This document shows positions 42,959 to 52,869 of a stretch of 64,000 nucleotides of DNA, piece by piece. The first letter of the stretch is position 1. Every line of letters starts with the position of its first letter. The notes beneath the pieces were generated by a model. That model was not told where the DNA came from. It did no database searches and worked only from the letters and a program-made list of their open reading frames with translations. The translations under genes were made by a program, and so were the position numbers. This DNA comes from Citrobacter sedlakii NBRC 105722 (GTDB lineage Bacteria; Pseudomonadota; Gammaproteobacteria; Enterobacterales; Enterobacteriaceae), in assembly GCF_000759835.1 (NCBI RefSeq), contig NZ_BBNB01000003.1, positions 1 through 64,000 on the forward strand. The letters are read 5' to 3'.

Positions 42959-43480
42959 TCAGTTGTTTTCCAGCATATGAATGATCTGATTTGCAACGAC
43001 TTTCGCGCTCTGATCGTCGGTACGAATGGTGACGTCAGCAATCTCCTCGTACAGTGGATTGCGTTCGTCGGCCAACGCTTCCAGAACTTCGCGAGGCGGC
43101 GCTTCCACCTGCAACAGCGGACGTTTTTTATCGCGCTGCGTACGCGCAAGTTGTTTTTCGATGGTCGTTTCGAGGTAAACCACGACGCCACGCGCGGAAA
43201 GACGATTACGGGTTTCACGTGATTTAACAGAGCCACCGCCGGTTGCCAGCACAATACCCTGTTTTTCCGTCAATTCGTTAATGACTTTCTCTTCACGATC
43301 GCGGAAGCCGTCTTCACCTTCTACGTCGAAGACCCAGCCCACATCAGCTCCGGTGCGTTTCTCAATCTCTTGATCAGAATCGTAAAATTCCATATTGAGT
43401 TGTTGAGCTAACTGGCGCCCAATGGTGCTTTTTCCGGCACCCATAGGCCCAACCAGAAAGATATTGCGTTTCTCTGCCAT
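42959..43480 (-). CDS. aroK: Shikimate kinase I
   Basis: Phosphorylates shikimate at O3, 173 residues. P-loop GPMGAGKST (11-19), substrate Asp/Arg in [11 protein letters not shown], and GGGSV. First gene of the aroKB-damX-dam-rpe-gph-trpS operon. Confidence 0.98.
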   Translation of the reverse strand: MAEKRNIFLVGPMGAGKSTIGRQLAQQLNMEFYDSDQEIEKRTGADVGWVFDVEGEDGFRDREEKVINELTEKQGIVLATGGGSVKSRETRNRLSARGVVVYLETTIEKQLARTQRDKKRPLLQVEAPPREVLEALADERNPLYEEIADVTIRTDDQSAKVVANQIIHMLENN

Positions 43481-43786
43481 TTTTTCGGTACTACTAAGAC
43501 TGATCGTTAATGATAAACCCGCTTCGCCGACACTGAGCGCAGCAGGACATGAACTGAAACCTCATAAGATATTGCGAGAGTCAGACTGAAAATTATCTCA
43601 ATACTCAAGCGGGTTTGGCAACTGAATAAATCACCAAACCAGATTGTAGACAACCCGAGTCAGCGTTGCCGGACGGCGATGAGAAGTACCGACTCTCAAA
43701 TCGGTACTCCTTGTATGCTAAATAGTTGCGCACGTCAAACCCCTGAAACGAGTTAAGTGCAAAAACACCGGTGTTTCATGCATAAA
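43481..43786. promoter_or_regulatory. hofQ-aroK spacer with aroK promoter candidate
   Basis: 306 bp. On the minus strand TTGCCA (43616-43621) and GATAAT (43592-43597) are 18 bp apart, a plausible sigma-70 promoter for aroKB. An 8-bp hairpin AGTACCGA-N8-TCGGTACT is at 43685-43708, and a 14-bp palindrome AAACACCGGTGTTT at 43763-43776 followed on the minus strand by T's may end hofQ transcription. No gene is seen. Confidence 0.5.
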
Positions 43787-45025
43787 TCATTCTGTCGAGA
43801 CCAATCTGGGGGTAATGAAGACCACCAGTTCACGGCGCTCATTTTCTTTCCCGTCATGGCGAAAAAGCTGCCCAAGCCAGGGAATGTCGCCTAGCAACGG
43901 CACGCTGTCTTTACCGGATTTATTCTTACGCGAGAAAATGCCCCCCAGCGCCAGCGTTTCGCCGCTTTTCACCTCAACCTGCGTTTCGATCTCCTGTTTG
44001 TCGATAGCCAGCACTTCGCCGTCGGCCTGTTGCAGCACCTGCCCCGGCATGTTCTGGCTGATATGCAGTTTAAGGCGAATCCGCCCCTTTGCCAGCACCG
44101 TAGGCGTCACTTCCATTCCCAGCACCGCTTCTTTGAACTCGACTGACGTGGCGCCGCTTTCGCCGCTGGAAACCTGGTAGGGGATCTCGCTTCCCTGCTT
44201 TATGCTGGCGGGTTGTAAATGCGAGGCCAACAGGCGCGGGCTGGCGATGATATCAAGTTGCTGTTTTTGCTCCAGTGCGGAAAGCTCCAGATCCAACATG
44301 CGCCCATCTATTCGCCCGATATTAAACCCCACGCGCGCTGTCGCCGCGGCAACGGACAGGTCGCCCGCCAGGGCTGTCACCTGCCCTACGCTGCCCGCCT
44401 GCTGAGCGTCGGCCAGCGTCCATTTGACGCCCAGTTCGCGCAGGCTTTTCTCGTTTATGGTCACGATATGCGCCGCCAGTTCGACCTGCCCGACCGGAAG
44501 GTCCATCTGTCCTGCCCAGTGTTCAAGCAATGCCAGCGCCGGTCGGGTGTCTCTGACCAGCAGCCGGTTGGTGCGTTTATCCACCGTGATGCTGCCCCGG
44601 GGGCTCAGCAGCGCACTCCCCGCTTTCGCTAACTCGCCGGCGTCGGCATAGTGCAGCGGGATAGGGCGATTTTCCAGCGGCAGGCTGGCCTGTCGCCTCG
44701 CGTTTTCCGCTTCCTGACGCGCCGCCTCTGCGCTCCGCCAGTCGGCGGAATGGATATGCATAATCGAACCGTCCTGACGCAACACTAAACCCGCGCTTTT
44801 TACCACCGTCTGTAACGCCTGCTGCCAGGGCACGTCCGTCAGATGCAGCGACACCGCGCCGCTAACGTCCGGCGAGATCACCAGATTTTTACGCTCCTGC
44901 TCGGCAAGCGCCTGTAACACCTGGGCTACCGGCACATCATCCACCACCAGAGTGACGCTCTGTGCCTTTCCGGCCTGTGCCGGATGCAATATGGCTAACA
45001 GTACCGCCAGTATCCAATGCCTCAT
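43787..45025 (-). CDS. hofQ: Secretin HofQ (PilQ-like DNA utilisation protein)
   Basis: Outer-membrane secretin related to PilQ/ComE, needed in E. coli for using DNA as a nutrient. 412 residues from MRHWILAVLL, with a signal peptide ending AQA. STN/N0-like region about 25-90, N1 domain, then the secretin core with QGSEIPYQVSS and the end GDIPWLGQLF ... RRELVVFITP. Its 5' end overlaps hofP by 89 nt. Confidence 0.95.
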   Translation of the reverse strand: MRHWILAVLLAILHPAQAGKAQSVTLVVDDVPVAQVLQALAEQERKNLVISPDVSGAVSLHLTDVPWQQALQTVVKSAGLVLRQDGSIMHIHSADWRSAEAARQEAENARRQASLPLENRPIPLHYADAGELAKAGSALLSPRGSITVDKRTNRLLVRDTRPALALLEHWAGQMDLPVGQVELAAHIVTINEKSLRELGVKWTLADAQQAGSVGQVTALAGDLSVAAATARVGFNIGRIDGRMLDLELSALEQKQQLDIIASPRLLASHLQPASIKQGSEIPYQVSSGESGATSVEFKEAVLGMEVTPTVLAKGRIRLKLHISQNMPGQVLQQADGEVLAIDKQEIETQVEVKSGETLALGGIFSRKNKSGKDSVPLLGDIPWLGQLFRHDGKENERRELVVFITPRLVSTE

Positions 45026-45341
45026 CAACGTCTCCTTGTCTTTGCCATCGCCATTGCGGCGGGTCACATTCTGTTCCCGTCTGAACGGTTAACGTCTGCT
45101 CGTTGAGCTGAATGACCGTCCAGCCGGTATCAAGAACCGTATTCAGCTCAACCCGCCGCCATCGATGTTCGCTGTCGCGCAGCAGCCCGATATGTCGCTC
45201 CCCTTTTCCAACCACGCCCTGATACCGCCACTGCGCCAGTGTAGAGGAATGGCAGCGATCCTCTGGCTGGCGAAAGGGATCGCGCATCCCGATCAGGAGC
45301 AATAGCGAGATAACCGCCAGAAGCCAGCGCCTGTTAATCAT
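44937..45341 (-). CDS. hofP: HofP (PilP-like) DNA utilisation protein
   Basis: 134-residue PilP-like inner-membrane-anchored protein. N-terminal hydrophobic segment (about 6-18), then GMRDPFRQPED and QWRYQGVVG, the PilP signatures. The C-terminal 29 codons overlap hofQ in another frame; E. coli hofP has the same length and similar overlap, so I keep it. It overlaps hofO by 8 nt. Confidence 0.88.
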   Translation of the reverse strand: MINRRWLLAVISLLLLIGMRDPFRQPEDRCHSSTLAQWRYQGVVGKGERHIGLLRDSEHRWRRVELNTVLDTGWTVIQLNEQTLTVQTGTECDPPQWRWQRQGDVDEALDTGGTVSHIASGTGRKGTERHSGGG

Positions 45342-45789
45342 GAAGCAACTCCAGCGTAAGCGTCAGCAGCAGTGCGTTTTTCTCCGCCGTCAGGGAAAAA
45401 CCGTTGACCGAGATTCCGCGTTCTGCGAGATACGCAAACAGCGAAGGAATCGCCTCCCACTTTGCGCGCAGCGCCAGTTCTCCGCCCTGCGTCGATGGCT
45501 GCCAGTGGCGCAGGCGCAATCCCGGCAACGCGATAGCGAGCGGTGAGAATGGCGCGGTATTTGCCGTCGTTAACGCAGGGATACGCGCCGCCGACTCTGC
45601 AAGGCGATGCAGGCTTTGCCAACGTTGAGCGTTCGCCGCCCGCTGCTGCGCCAGCGATGCGCCGCTTTCCACGGGTGAAAGAAACAGGCAATACGCCGCC
45701 AGCGCGCTCAGGGCTAATGTCCAGCCCGCCCAGCAAACGGCCCGAATCCGTGGCGATAACGCACACCAGAAATCAAAGAGCGCTGTCAT
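45334..45789 (-). CDS. hofO: HofO (PilO-like) DNA utilisation protein
   Basis: 151-residue PilO-like inner membrane protein. One membrane segment (about 16-37), coiled stretch, and a ferredoxin-like periplasmic domain with STQGGELALRAKWEAIPSLF. A little longer than in E. coli (146 aa). It overlaps hofN by 17 nt and hofP by 8 nt. The sequence is less conserved than its neighbours. Confidence 0.88.
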   Translation of the reverse strand: MTALFDFWCALSPRIRAVCWAGWTLALSALAAYCLFLSPVESGASLAQQRAANAQRWQSLHRLAESAARIPALTTANTAPFSPLAIALPGLRLRHWQPSTQGGELALRAKWEAIPSLFAYLAERGISVNGFSLTAEKNALLLTLTLELLHD

Positions 45790-46312
45790 GCGTATCTCTC
45801 TCTGTCAGGCGATATTCAAAGAGCCAATGTCCCTGCTCGTTCTGACGCGTCCCGCCAGTGTGGCTGATGACAAAGGTCCGGGAGCCCCGCAGCGTTGTCT
45901 CCAGCGCGTTTATTGCCGCATAGGTCAGCGTTTTACCACTCAGCGCCAGCGTGCTTTGCCTGTACTCGATCTTTGTCAGCCAGGCCTGTTCAGGAAGATG
46001 CTGCGCCAGCGCGCATAGCGCAGACTGCCACCGCCGGGTAGCCTTTCGCCGCTTCTCCTGCGCTATGGCCTGCTGCGTCTGCATCTGACGCCGTTGCAGA
46101 TGCGGTTTTATGGCAGTCAGCGCCGCCGTCCGTTGGTTTTCAGCCTGCAATAACTGCGCATCCACCCGCCCGTTAACGTTTCGGGTGGCATACCCCATCA
46201 TGCCTGCCGCGAGCGCCAGCGCGGCGGATGCGCCAAACATGACGCCCCAAAAACGCAGGCAGGCCCTGCGTCGGCGCTGTCGCCAGGGCAGAAAATTGAC
46301 AGATGACGTCAT
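45773..46312 (-). CDS. hofN: HofN (PilN-like) DNA utilisation protein
   Basis: 179-residue PilN-like protein. The N-terminal VNFLPWRQRRRRA is the conserved PilN cytoplasmic motif that binds PilM, followed by a membrane segment (about 23-42) and a periplasmic domain. Overlaps hofM by 4 nt (ATGA). Confidence 0.92.
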   Translation of the reverse strand: MTSSVNFLPWRQRRRRACLRFWGVMFGASAALALAAGMMGYATRNVNGRVDAQLLQAENQRTAALTAIKPHLQRRQMQTQQAIAQEKRRKATRRWQSALCALAQHLPEQAWLTKIEYRQSTLALSGKTLTYAAINALETTLRGSRTFVISHTGGTRQNEQGHWLFEYRLTERDTHDSAL

Positions 46313-47091
46313 GCGCGCGCGTCTCCCAGCGCAAGCCCAAGCGCGACGGCGAAGGCGTGGCCTTCTTCAGGGACAGGAGGCTGGCGAACTGAAATCGCCT
46401 GCCACGGATCAAACTGCGCTTTCGCACACAGCGCCACGGCGTCTGGCGTAAGGGAAAGAGACGCGGAAAGCCCATCGACAGACGCCACCTCCGCCACCGT
46501 TTTGCGCCCCCAGGCGTACCGCGTCGCCCAGAGCCACTGCGTCTCATCGCGCCAGGCCACGCAGGATTGCGTGGGAGGAAGAAAAGGCAGCAGCCGTTGC
46601 AGCGCGCAAGCATCTGGTGTGATAGCCGCGACCTGGATCCGGAGCGTTTGCGCGAGCGTTAACAAGGTGGAGACTTCTTTGCCCTGGGCGGCTGTGACCG
46701 TAAACGCGGGGGCCAGCGCATCTTCGCTGTAGTCAAAACGCAGGGCGTCCGGGTCCATATCCAGTTCGCGGGCCAGCGAGCCCGTCAGCCACGCTGTTTG
46801 CTCTCGTTCGCGTAAGGACATCGACGGTCGGGGAAATGTCTTTTGCCGCGTACGGCTGGCGGGAAACGAGAGATGAACCTGATGTCGCTGCGGCAGTTCA
46901 CGGCTCCAGGCGTGGAGCGCCGCGGCAAGCGGTTCCGGGTCGTGCATGTGCCCTTCCTGCAAGGTGGATTGCGCCAATGGGATACGCCACCAGCGCTGAA
47001 GCGACCACCCCGACGCGCCGCGCACAACGGCCACCGCCAGCGCTTCACGTTGTTGAATATGCAAGCCAATTTGCCAGATTTTAAAAGCCAT
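46309..47091 (-). CDS. hofM: HofM (PilM-like) DNA utilisation protein
   Basis: 260-residue actin-like PilM-family cytoplasmic protein. Starts MAFKIWQIGL; the frame is open for seven more codons upstream but the family starts here. It is first of hofMNOPQ and divergent from mrcA. PilM-Q proteins build the alignment complex of type IV pili; here the role is likely in DNA uptake, by homology with E. coli. Confidence 0.93.
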   Translation of the reverse strand: MAFKIWQIGLHIQQREALAVAVVRGASGWSLQRWWRIPLAQSTLQEGHMHDPEPLAAALHAWSRELPQRHQVHLSFPASRTRQKTFPRPSMSLREREQTAWLTGSLARELDMDPDALRFDYSEDALAPAFTVTAAQGKEVSTLLTLAQTLRIQVAAITPDACALQRLLPFLPPTQSCVAWRDETQWLWATRYAWGRKTVAEVASVDGLSASLSLTPDAVALCAKAQFDPWQAISVRQPPVPEEGHAFAVALGLALGDARA

Positions 47092-47211
47092 CGCTGATGA
47101 TCTCCTTATCACCCGTCGCTCTTACGGGTATATCAATGCGTCAGGCTTGCCTTTATACTACCGCGCGGTTGTTTATAAACTGCCCAAATGAAACTAAATG
47201 GGAAATCTCCA

Positions 47212-49764
47212 GTGAAGTTCGTAAAGTATTTATTGATCCTTGCAGTATGTTGCATCCTGCTGGGAGCAGGCTCGATTTATGGTCTGTATCGTTATATTGA
47301 GCCGCAATTGCCTGACGTCGCGACGCTCAAAGATGTACGCCTGCAGATTCCGATGCAGGTGTACAGCGCGGACGGCGAGCTGATCGCCCAATATGGCGAG
47401 AAGCGTCGTATTCCGGTCACGCTGAACCAGATCCCGCCGGAAATGGTGAAAGCGTTTATCGCGACGGAAGACAGTCGTTTCTATGAGCATCACGGAGTGG
47501 ACCCGGTGGGGATCTTCCGTGCGGCCAGCGTCGCGCTGTTTTCCGGCCATGCGTCGCAGGGAGCGAGTACCATTACTCAGCAGCTCGCGAGAAACTTTTT
47601 CCTGAGTCCGGAGCGCACGCTGATACGTAAGATCAAGGAAGTGTTCCTCGCCATCCGCATTGAGCAAATGCTGAACAAGGACGAAATTCTTGAGCTTTAT
47701 CTGAACAAGATCTATCTGGGATACCGCGCCTACGGCGTCGGTGCGGCGGCGCAGGTTTACTTTGGTAAGTCGATCGATCAACTCACCTTAAGCGAAATGG
47801 CGGTGATTGCCGGTCTGCCGAAAGCGCCTTCAACGTTCAACCCGCTCTATTCGATGGATCGCGCGACAGCGCGCCGCAACGTCGTGCTGTCACGTATGCT
47901 GAGCGAAGGCTACATCACCCAGGCGCAGTACGACCAGGCGCGTGATGAGCCGATCGATGCCAATTACCACGCCCCGGAAATCGCCTTCTCCGCCCCGTAT
48001 CTGTCCGAAATGGTGCGTCAGGAAATGTATGCCCGTTACGGCGAAAACGCCTATGAAGACGGATATCGCATTTACACCACGATCACCCGCAAAGTGCAGC
48101 AGGCCGCACAGCAGGCGGTACGCAATAACGTGCTGGACTATGACATGCGCCACGGCTACCGCGGTCCGGCGAGCGTGCTGTGGAAAGTGGGCGAAACGGC
48201 GTGGGACAGTAAGAAAATCACCGACACGCTGAAAGCCCTGCCAACCTACGGCCCGCTGCTCCCCGCCGTGGTCACCAGCGCGAATCCGCAGGAAGCCACT
48301 GCGGCGCTGGCGGATGGCTCATCGGTTGCGCTACGTATGGAAGGCATTCGTTGGGCGCGCCCGTACCGTTCGGATACCCAGCAGGGGCCGACGCCGCGTA
48401 AAGTCACCGACGTTATCCAGACGGGCCAGCAAATCTGGGTACGCAAGATGGGCGATGCCTGGTGGCTGGCGCAGGTGCCGGACGTGAATTCGGCGCTGGT
48501 GTCGATCAATCCTAAAGATGGCGCGGTACTGGCGCTGGTGGGCGGTTTTGACTTCAACCAGAGCAAGTTCAACCGCGCGACTCAGGCGCTGCGTCAGGTC
48601 GGTTCCAACATTAAGCCGTTTCTCTATACTGCGGCGATGGATAAAGGCCTGACGCTGGCGAGCATGCTGAACGATGTGCCGATTTCTCGCTGGGATGCCG
48701 GCGCCGGTTCCGACTGGCGTCCGAAAAATTCCCCGCCGCAGTATGCCGGTCCGATCCGTCTGCGTCAGGGTCTGGGACAGTCGAAAAACGTGGTAATGGT
48801 GCGCGCGATGCGTGCGATGGGCGTGGATTACGCGGCAGAATACTTACAGCGCTTCGGGTTCCCGGCACAGAACATTGTGCATACCGAATCGCTGGCGCTG
48901 GGTTCGGCCTCCTTTACGCCGTTACAGGTGGCGCGCGGCTATGCGGTGATGGCGAATGGCGGCTTCCTGGTCGATCCGTATTTCATCAGCAAGATTGAAA
49001 CCGACCAGAACGGCGTAATTTTTGAGGCGAAGCCCAAAATTGCCTGCCCGGAATGTGATATTCCGGTGATTTACGGCGATACGCAGAAATCGAACGTTCT
49101 GGAAAACAGCAACGTGGAAGATGTCGCGGTCTCTGGCGAGCAGCAAAATGCCGCTGTGCCAATGCCAAAACTGGAGCAGGCAAACCAGGCGCTGGTGGCG
49201 CAGACGGGCGCGCAGGAATATGCGCCGCACGTCATTAACACCCCGCTGGCTTTCCTGATCAAAAGCGCGCTGAACACCAATATCTTCGGTGAACCCGGCT
49301 GGATGGGGACCGGCTGGCGCGCGGGCCGCGATCTTAAGCGTCACGATATCGGCGGGAAAACCGGAACCACCAACAGTTCGAAAGACGCATGGTTCTCCGG
49401 CTACGGCCCGGGCGTGGTGACGTCGGTATGGATTGGGTTCGATGACCACCGTCGCGATCTCGGACGTACCACCGCTTCCGGCGCGATAAAAGATCAGATC
49501 TCCGGCTACGAAGGCGGCGCAAAGAGCGCGCAACCGGCGTGGGATGCTTACATGAAAGCGGTACTGGAAGGCGTGCCTGAAGAGCCGCTAACCCCGCCGC
49601 CGGGCATTGTGACGGTGAATATCGATCGCAGCACCGGGCAGTTGGCTAACGGCGGCAACAGCCGGGCGGAATATTTCATTGAAGGCACCCAGCCAACGCA
49701 ACAGGCGGTGCATGAGGTGGGCACCACCATTATCGACAATGGTGAAACGCACGAACTGTTCTGA
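47212..49764 (+). CDS. mrcA: Penicillin-binding protein 1A
   Basis: Bifunctional peptidoglycan synthase, 850 residues with the GTG start at 47212 (as in E. coli); an ATG eight codons upstream is possible but lacks a ribosome-binding site. One membrane segment (5-28), glycosyltransferase GT51 domain (EDSRFYEHHGVD, about 85; GASTITQQLARN), OB-like domain, and transpeptidase with SNIK (nucleophile Ser near 473) and KTGTT (near 717). Confidence 0.97.
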   Translation: MKFVKYLLILAVCCILLGAGSIYGLYRYIEPQLPDVATLKDVRLQIPMQVYSADGELIAQYGEKRRIPVTLNQIPPEMVKAFIATEDSRFYEHHGVDPVGIFRAASVALFSGHASQGASTITQQLARNFFLSPERTLIRKIKEVFLAIRIEQMLNKDEILELYLNKIYLGYRAYGVGAAAQVYFGKSIDQLTLSEMAVIAGLPKAPSTFNPLYSMDRATARRNVVLSRMLSEGYITQAQYDQARDEPIDANYHAPEIAFSAPYLSEMVRQEMYARYGENAYEDGYRIYTTITRKVQQAAQQAVRNNVLDYDMRHGYRGPASVLWKVGETAWDSKKITDTLKALPTYGPLLPAVVTSANPQEATAALADGSSVALRMEGIRWARPYRSDTQQGPTPRKVTDVIQTGQQIWVRKMGDAWWLAQVPDVNSALVSINPKDGAVLALVGGFDFNQSKFNRATQALRQVGSNIKPFLYTAAMDKGLTLASMLNDVPISRWDAGAGSDWRPKNSPPQYAGPIRLRQGLGQSKNVVMVRAMRAMGVDYAAEYLQRFGFPAQNIVHTESLALGSASFTPLQVARGYAVMANGGFLVDPYFISKIETDQNGVIFEAKPKIACPECDIPVIYGDTQKSNVLENSNVEDVAVSGEQQNAAVPMPKLEQANQALVAQTGAQEYAPHVINTPLAFLIKSALNTNIFGEPGWMGTGWRAGRDLKRHDIGGKTGTTNSSKDAWFSGYGPGVVTSVWIGFDDHRRDLGRTTASGAIKDQISGYEGGAKSAQPAWDAYMKAVLEGVPEEPLTPPPGIVTVNIDRSTGQLANGGNSRAEYFIEGTQPTQQAVHEVGTTIIDNGETHELF

Positions 49765-49766
49765 TC

Positions 49767-49792
49767 AAAAAAGGCGCTCCGGCGCCTTTTTT
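49767..49792 (+). terminator. Terminator after mrcA
   Basis: AAAGGCGC-TCCG-GCGCCTTT with flanking A and T runs, 3 nt after the mrcA stop. The A-run on the left means it can also serve nudE on the other strand. Confidence 0.88.
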
Positions 49793-49851
49793 ATTGTTGT
49801 CGATGACCCGTTCTGAACACCGTGTTAGCCATTTTTGCGGGAAAGCGCGTA

Positions 49852-50412
49852 TCAGAGCCTTCCCTGTCCTTTCAGCCATTCACGCACCAGAAATAGCGCG
49901 CTCACGTTACGCGCTTCGGTAAAATCAGGATCTTCCAGCAGATCCATCAGATGCGCCAGCGGCCAGCGCACCTGCGGCAGCGGTTCCGGCTCATCTCCTT
50001 CCAACGACTCCGGATACAGACCTTCTGCCACCACGATGTTCATTTTGCTGGAGAAATAGGAGGGGGCCATGCTGAGCTTTTTCAAAAACGTCAGATCCTT
50101 CGCGCCAAAACCGACTTCTTCTTTAAGCTCCCGGTTTGCAGCCTCGAACACGCTCTCGCCAGGGTCGATCAACCCTTTGGAAAAACCCAACTCGTAGGAT
50201 TCGGTTCCCACTGCGTATTCGCGAATCAGAATCACATGATCGTCAATAATCGGCACAATCATAACCGCTTCACGATTGGTAGGACGCATCCGCTCATAAA
50301 CGCGGCGCACGCCGTTACTGAATTCGAGATCCACACTTTCCACGCTAAAAAGCCGCGATTGCGCGACTGTTTCGACATGCAGAATGGTGGGTTTTTGTAA
50401 TGATTTGCTCAT
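49852..50412 (-). CDS. nudE: ADP compounds hydrolase NudE
   Basis: Nudix hydrolase active on Ap3A, ADP-ribose and NADH, 186 residues. The Nudix box spans about residues 93-115: GLIDPGE, seven residues, RELKEEVGF. The start MSKSLQKPTI gives the E. coli length; 11 in-frame codons upstream were rejected. Confidence 0.96.
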   Translation of the reverse strand: MSKSLQKPTILHVETVAQSRLFSVESVDLEFSNGVRRVYERMRPTNREAVMIVPIIDDHVILIREYAVGTESYELGFSKGLIDPGESVFEAANRELKEEVGFGAKDLTFLKKLSMAPSYFSSKMNIVVAEGLYPESLEGDEPEPLPQVRWPLAHLMDLLEDPDFTEARNVSALFLVREWLKGQGRL

Positions 50413-50736
50413 CGTGAGAATCTTTGCCGTGGAATCTACCGTCATTGTGCGATACGCAACACGGTTTCGGCAATGTGAATTGCCGTTTATTTACATCTTT
50501 GTAACCTAATAAAAATATAATTCCTATTTCAAATTAAAAGTCAATAGGTTGAAATACGTCCAGGAATTTGCTGATATTCCGCTTTTGCTGGTTTTGCTAT
50601 CATCAGCATTCACTGGGATGCGCTGAAAAATGCTCAAGTTCAACTCCATGCTTGCCGATAGCCAACCACAGAATCACGTTTATTGTGACAGGGTGCGACT
50701 GACCACGCCTGACAGATTAAGTAAGATGGGGAAAGC
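50413..50736. promoter_or_regulatory. Divergent nudE/igaA control region
   Basis: 324 bp, AT-rich in the middle. TTGAAA (50549-50554) and GATATT (50573-50578), 18 bp apart, could serve igaA. I see no operator I can name and no additional gene. Confidence 0.35.
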
Positions 50737-52869
50737 ATGAGCACCATTCTGATTTTTTTAGCGGCGTTACTGGTCGGCCTGTTGCTGGTCTGGTGGCGGT
50801 TCACTGTGCGCGCCAGGCGGCGTAAGCTGCCGTGGAGCCATGCGTTCTCTGACGCGGCGACCCGCAAGCTCACGGCGGACGAACGCAGCGCCGTGGAAAA
50901 CTATCTGGAAAGCCTGAGCCAAATCCAACGGGTTCCCGGCCCGACAGGCGCCAGCGCGGCGCCGGTCTCCCTGACGCTGAATGCTGAAAGCCAAAACGTC
51001 ATTATTCTGACGCACTCGATCACCCGTTACGGCATTACCACCGACGATCCCAATAAATGGCGCTATTACCTCGATTCCGTCGAGGTCCATCTGCCGCCGT
51101 TCTGGGAACAATACATTAATGACGAAAATAACGTCGAGCTGATCCATACCGATACCTTGCCGCTGGTGATCTCCCTGAACGGCCATACGCTGCAAGAGTA
51201 TATGCAGGAGGCGCGCGGCTATGCGCTACAGCCAGCCAGTTCAACGCAAGCGTCGATCCGTGGTGAAGAAAGCGAGCAGATCGAACTGCTGAATATTCGT
51301 CAGGAAACCCACGAAGAGTACGCGCTGAGCCGCCCTGCGGGATTCCGTGAAGCGCTACTGATTGTCGCCTCTTTCCTGTTGTTCTTTTTCTGCCTGATCA
51401 CCCCAGACGTTTTTGTGCCGTGGATGGTTGGCGGTGCCGTTTTGCTGCTGGTCGCTGGCTTGTGGGGACTGTACGCCCCGCCGTCGAAATCAGCGCTCCG
51501 GGAGATTCACTGTCTGCGCGGTACCCCCCGCCGCTGGGGACTGTTTGGCGAAAATAACCAGGAGCAAATTAACAATATTTCGCTCGGCATTATCGACCTG
51601 GTTTATCCACCGCACTGGCAGCCGTGGATAACGCAGGACTTAGGCCAGCAAACGGATATTGATATTTATCTTGATCGCCACGTCGTGCGCCAGGGGCGTT
51701 TTTTATCCCTGCACGATGAAGTAAAAAACTTCCCGCTCCAGCACTGGGTGCGCAGTACCGTTATCGCCGGTGGCTCTTTGCTGGTGCTGATCATGCTGCT
51801 GTTCTGCATCCCGCTGGATATGCCAATCAAGTTCACGCTATCCTGGATGAAAGGCGCGCAAACCGTTGAGGCAACCAGCGTAAAGCAGCTTGCAGACGCG
51901 GGCGTGCGCGTGGGCGACACGCTGAATATTCGCGGTACGGGAATGTGTAATATTCATGCCAACGGCACCTGGAGCGCCCAGACGAATTCGCCGTTTATGC
52001 CGTTCGACTGCTCGCAAATCATCTGGAACGACGCGGCTGCGCTGCCGTTACCGGAGTCCGATCTGGTCAACAAGGCCACGGCGCTGTCGCAGGCGGTTAA
52101 CCGTCAACTGCATCCTAAGCCGGAAGATGAATCCCGCGTCAGCGCGGCGTTACGTTCGGCGATTCAGAAATCAGGGATGGTGTTGATTGATGACTTTGGC
52201 GATATCGTGTTGAAAACCGCAGATTTGTGCGCGGCAGAAGATGAATGTGTGCGTTTGAAAAACGCGCTGGTAAATCTGGGGAACAGCAAAGACTGGAGCG
52301 CGCTGGTTAAACGGGCCAACACCGGTAAGCTGGATGGCGTAAACGTTCTACTGCGTCCGGTCAGCGCGGAGTCGCTTGATAATCTGGTCGCCACCTCAAC
52401 GGCGCCCTTTATCGCCCGCGAGACTGCCCGCGCCGCCCAGTCGCTGAACAGCCCCGCGCCGGGTGGATTTCTGATCGTCAGTGACGAAGGCAGCGATCTC
52501 GTCGATCAGCCGTGGCCTGCTGTTTCGCTGTACGATTACCCGCCGCAGGAGCAGTGGAACGCCTTCCAGCGTCTGGCGCAAATGCTGATGAAAACGCCGT
52601 TTAGCGCCGAGGGGATCGTCACCAATATCTATACTGACGCCAACGGCACGCAACACATCGGCCTGCACCGTATTCCGGATCGCTCCGGATTATGGCGCTA
52701 TCTCGGCACCACGTTACTGATGCTGACGATGCTGGTCAGCGCCGTCTATAATGGCGTGCAGGCTTTCCGTCGCTATCAGCGTCACCGCACCCGTATGATG
52801 GAAATTCAGGCGTATTATGAAAGCTGTCTGAATCCCAAGCTCATTGCCTCTCCGGATAGCCTCATCTGA
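50737..52869 (+). CDS. igaA: Rcs phosphorelay inhibitor IgaA
   Basis: Inner membrane protein (YrfF/IgaA) that restrains the Rcs envelope stress system by contact with RcsD, 710 residues. Membrane segments near 2-20, 206-222, 225-243, 338-360 and 650-670, with large cytoplasmic domains between the first four and a large periplasmic domain (about 360-645) containing four conserved cysteines (CNIH, DCSQI, DLCAAEDEC). Confidence 0.96.
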   Translation: MSTILIFLAALLVGLLLVWWRFTVRARRRKLPWSHAFSDAATRKLTADERSAVENYLESLSQIQRVPGPTGASAAPVSLTLNAESQNVIILTHSITRYGITTDDPNKWRYYLDSVEVHLPPFWEQYINDENNVELIHTDTLPLVISLNGHTLQEYMQEARGYALQPASSTQASIRGEESEQIELLNIRQETHEEYALSRPAGFREALLIVASFLLFFFCLITPDVFVPWMVGGAVLLLVAGLWGLYAPPSKSALREIHCLRGTPRRWGLFGENNQEQINNISLGIIDLVYPPHWQPWITQDLGQQTDIDIYLDRHVVRQGRFLSLHDEVKNFPLQHWVRSTVIAGGSLLVLIMLLFCIPLDMPIKFTLSWMKGAQTVEATSVKQLADAGVRVGDTLNIRGTGMCNIHANGTWSAQTNSPFMPFDCSQIIWNDAAALPLPESDLVNKATALSQAVNRQLHPKPEDESRVSAALRSAIQKSGMVLIDDFGDIVLKTADLCAAEDECVRLKNALVNLGNSKDWSALVKRANTGKLDGVNVLLRPVSAESLDNLVATSTAPFIARETARAAQSLNSPAPGGFLIVSDEGSDLVDQPWPAVSLYDYPPQEQWNAFQRLAQMLMKTPFSAEGIVTNIYTDANGTQHIGLHRIPDRSGLWRYLGTTLLMLTMLVSAVYNGVQAFRRYQRHRTRMMEIQAYYESCLNPKLIASPDSLI

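Noticed and set aside
47097-47300. Small plus-strand open frame before mrcA
   Set aside because: It overlaps mrcA in another frame and has no family resemblance.
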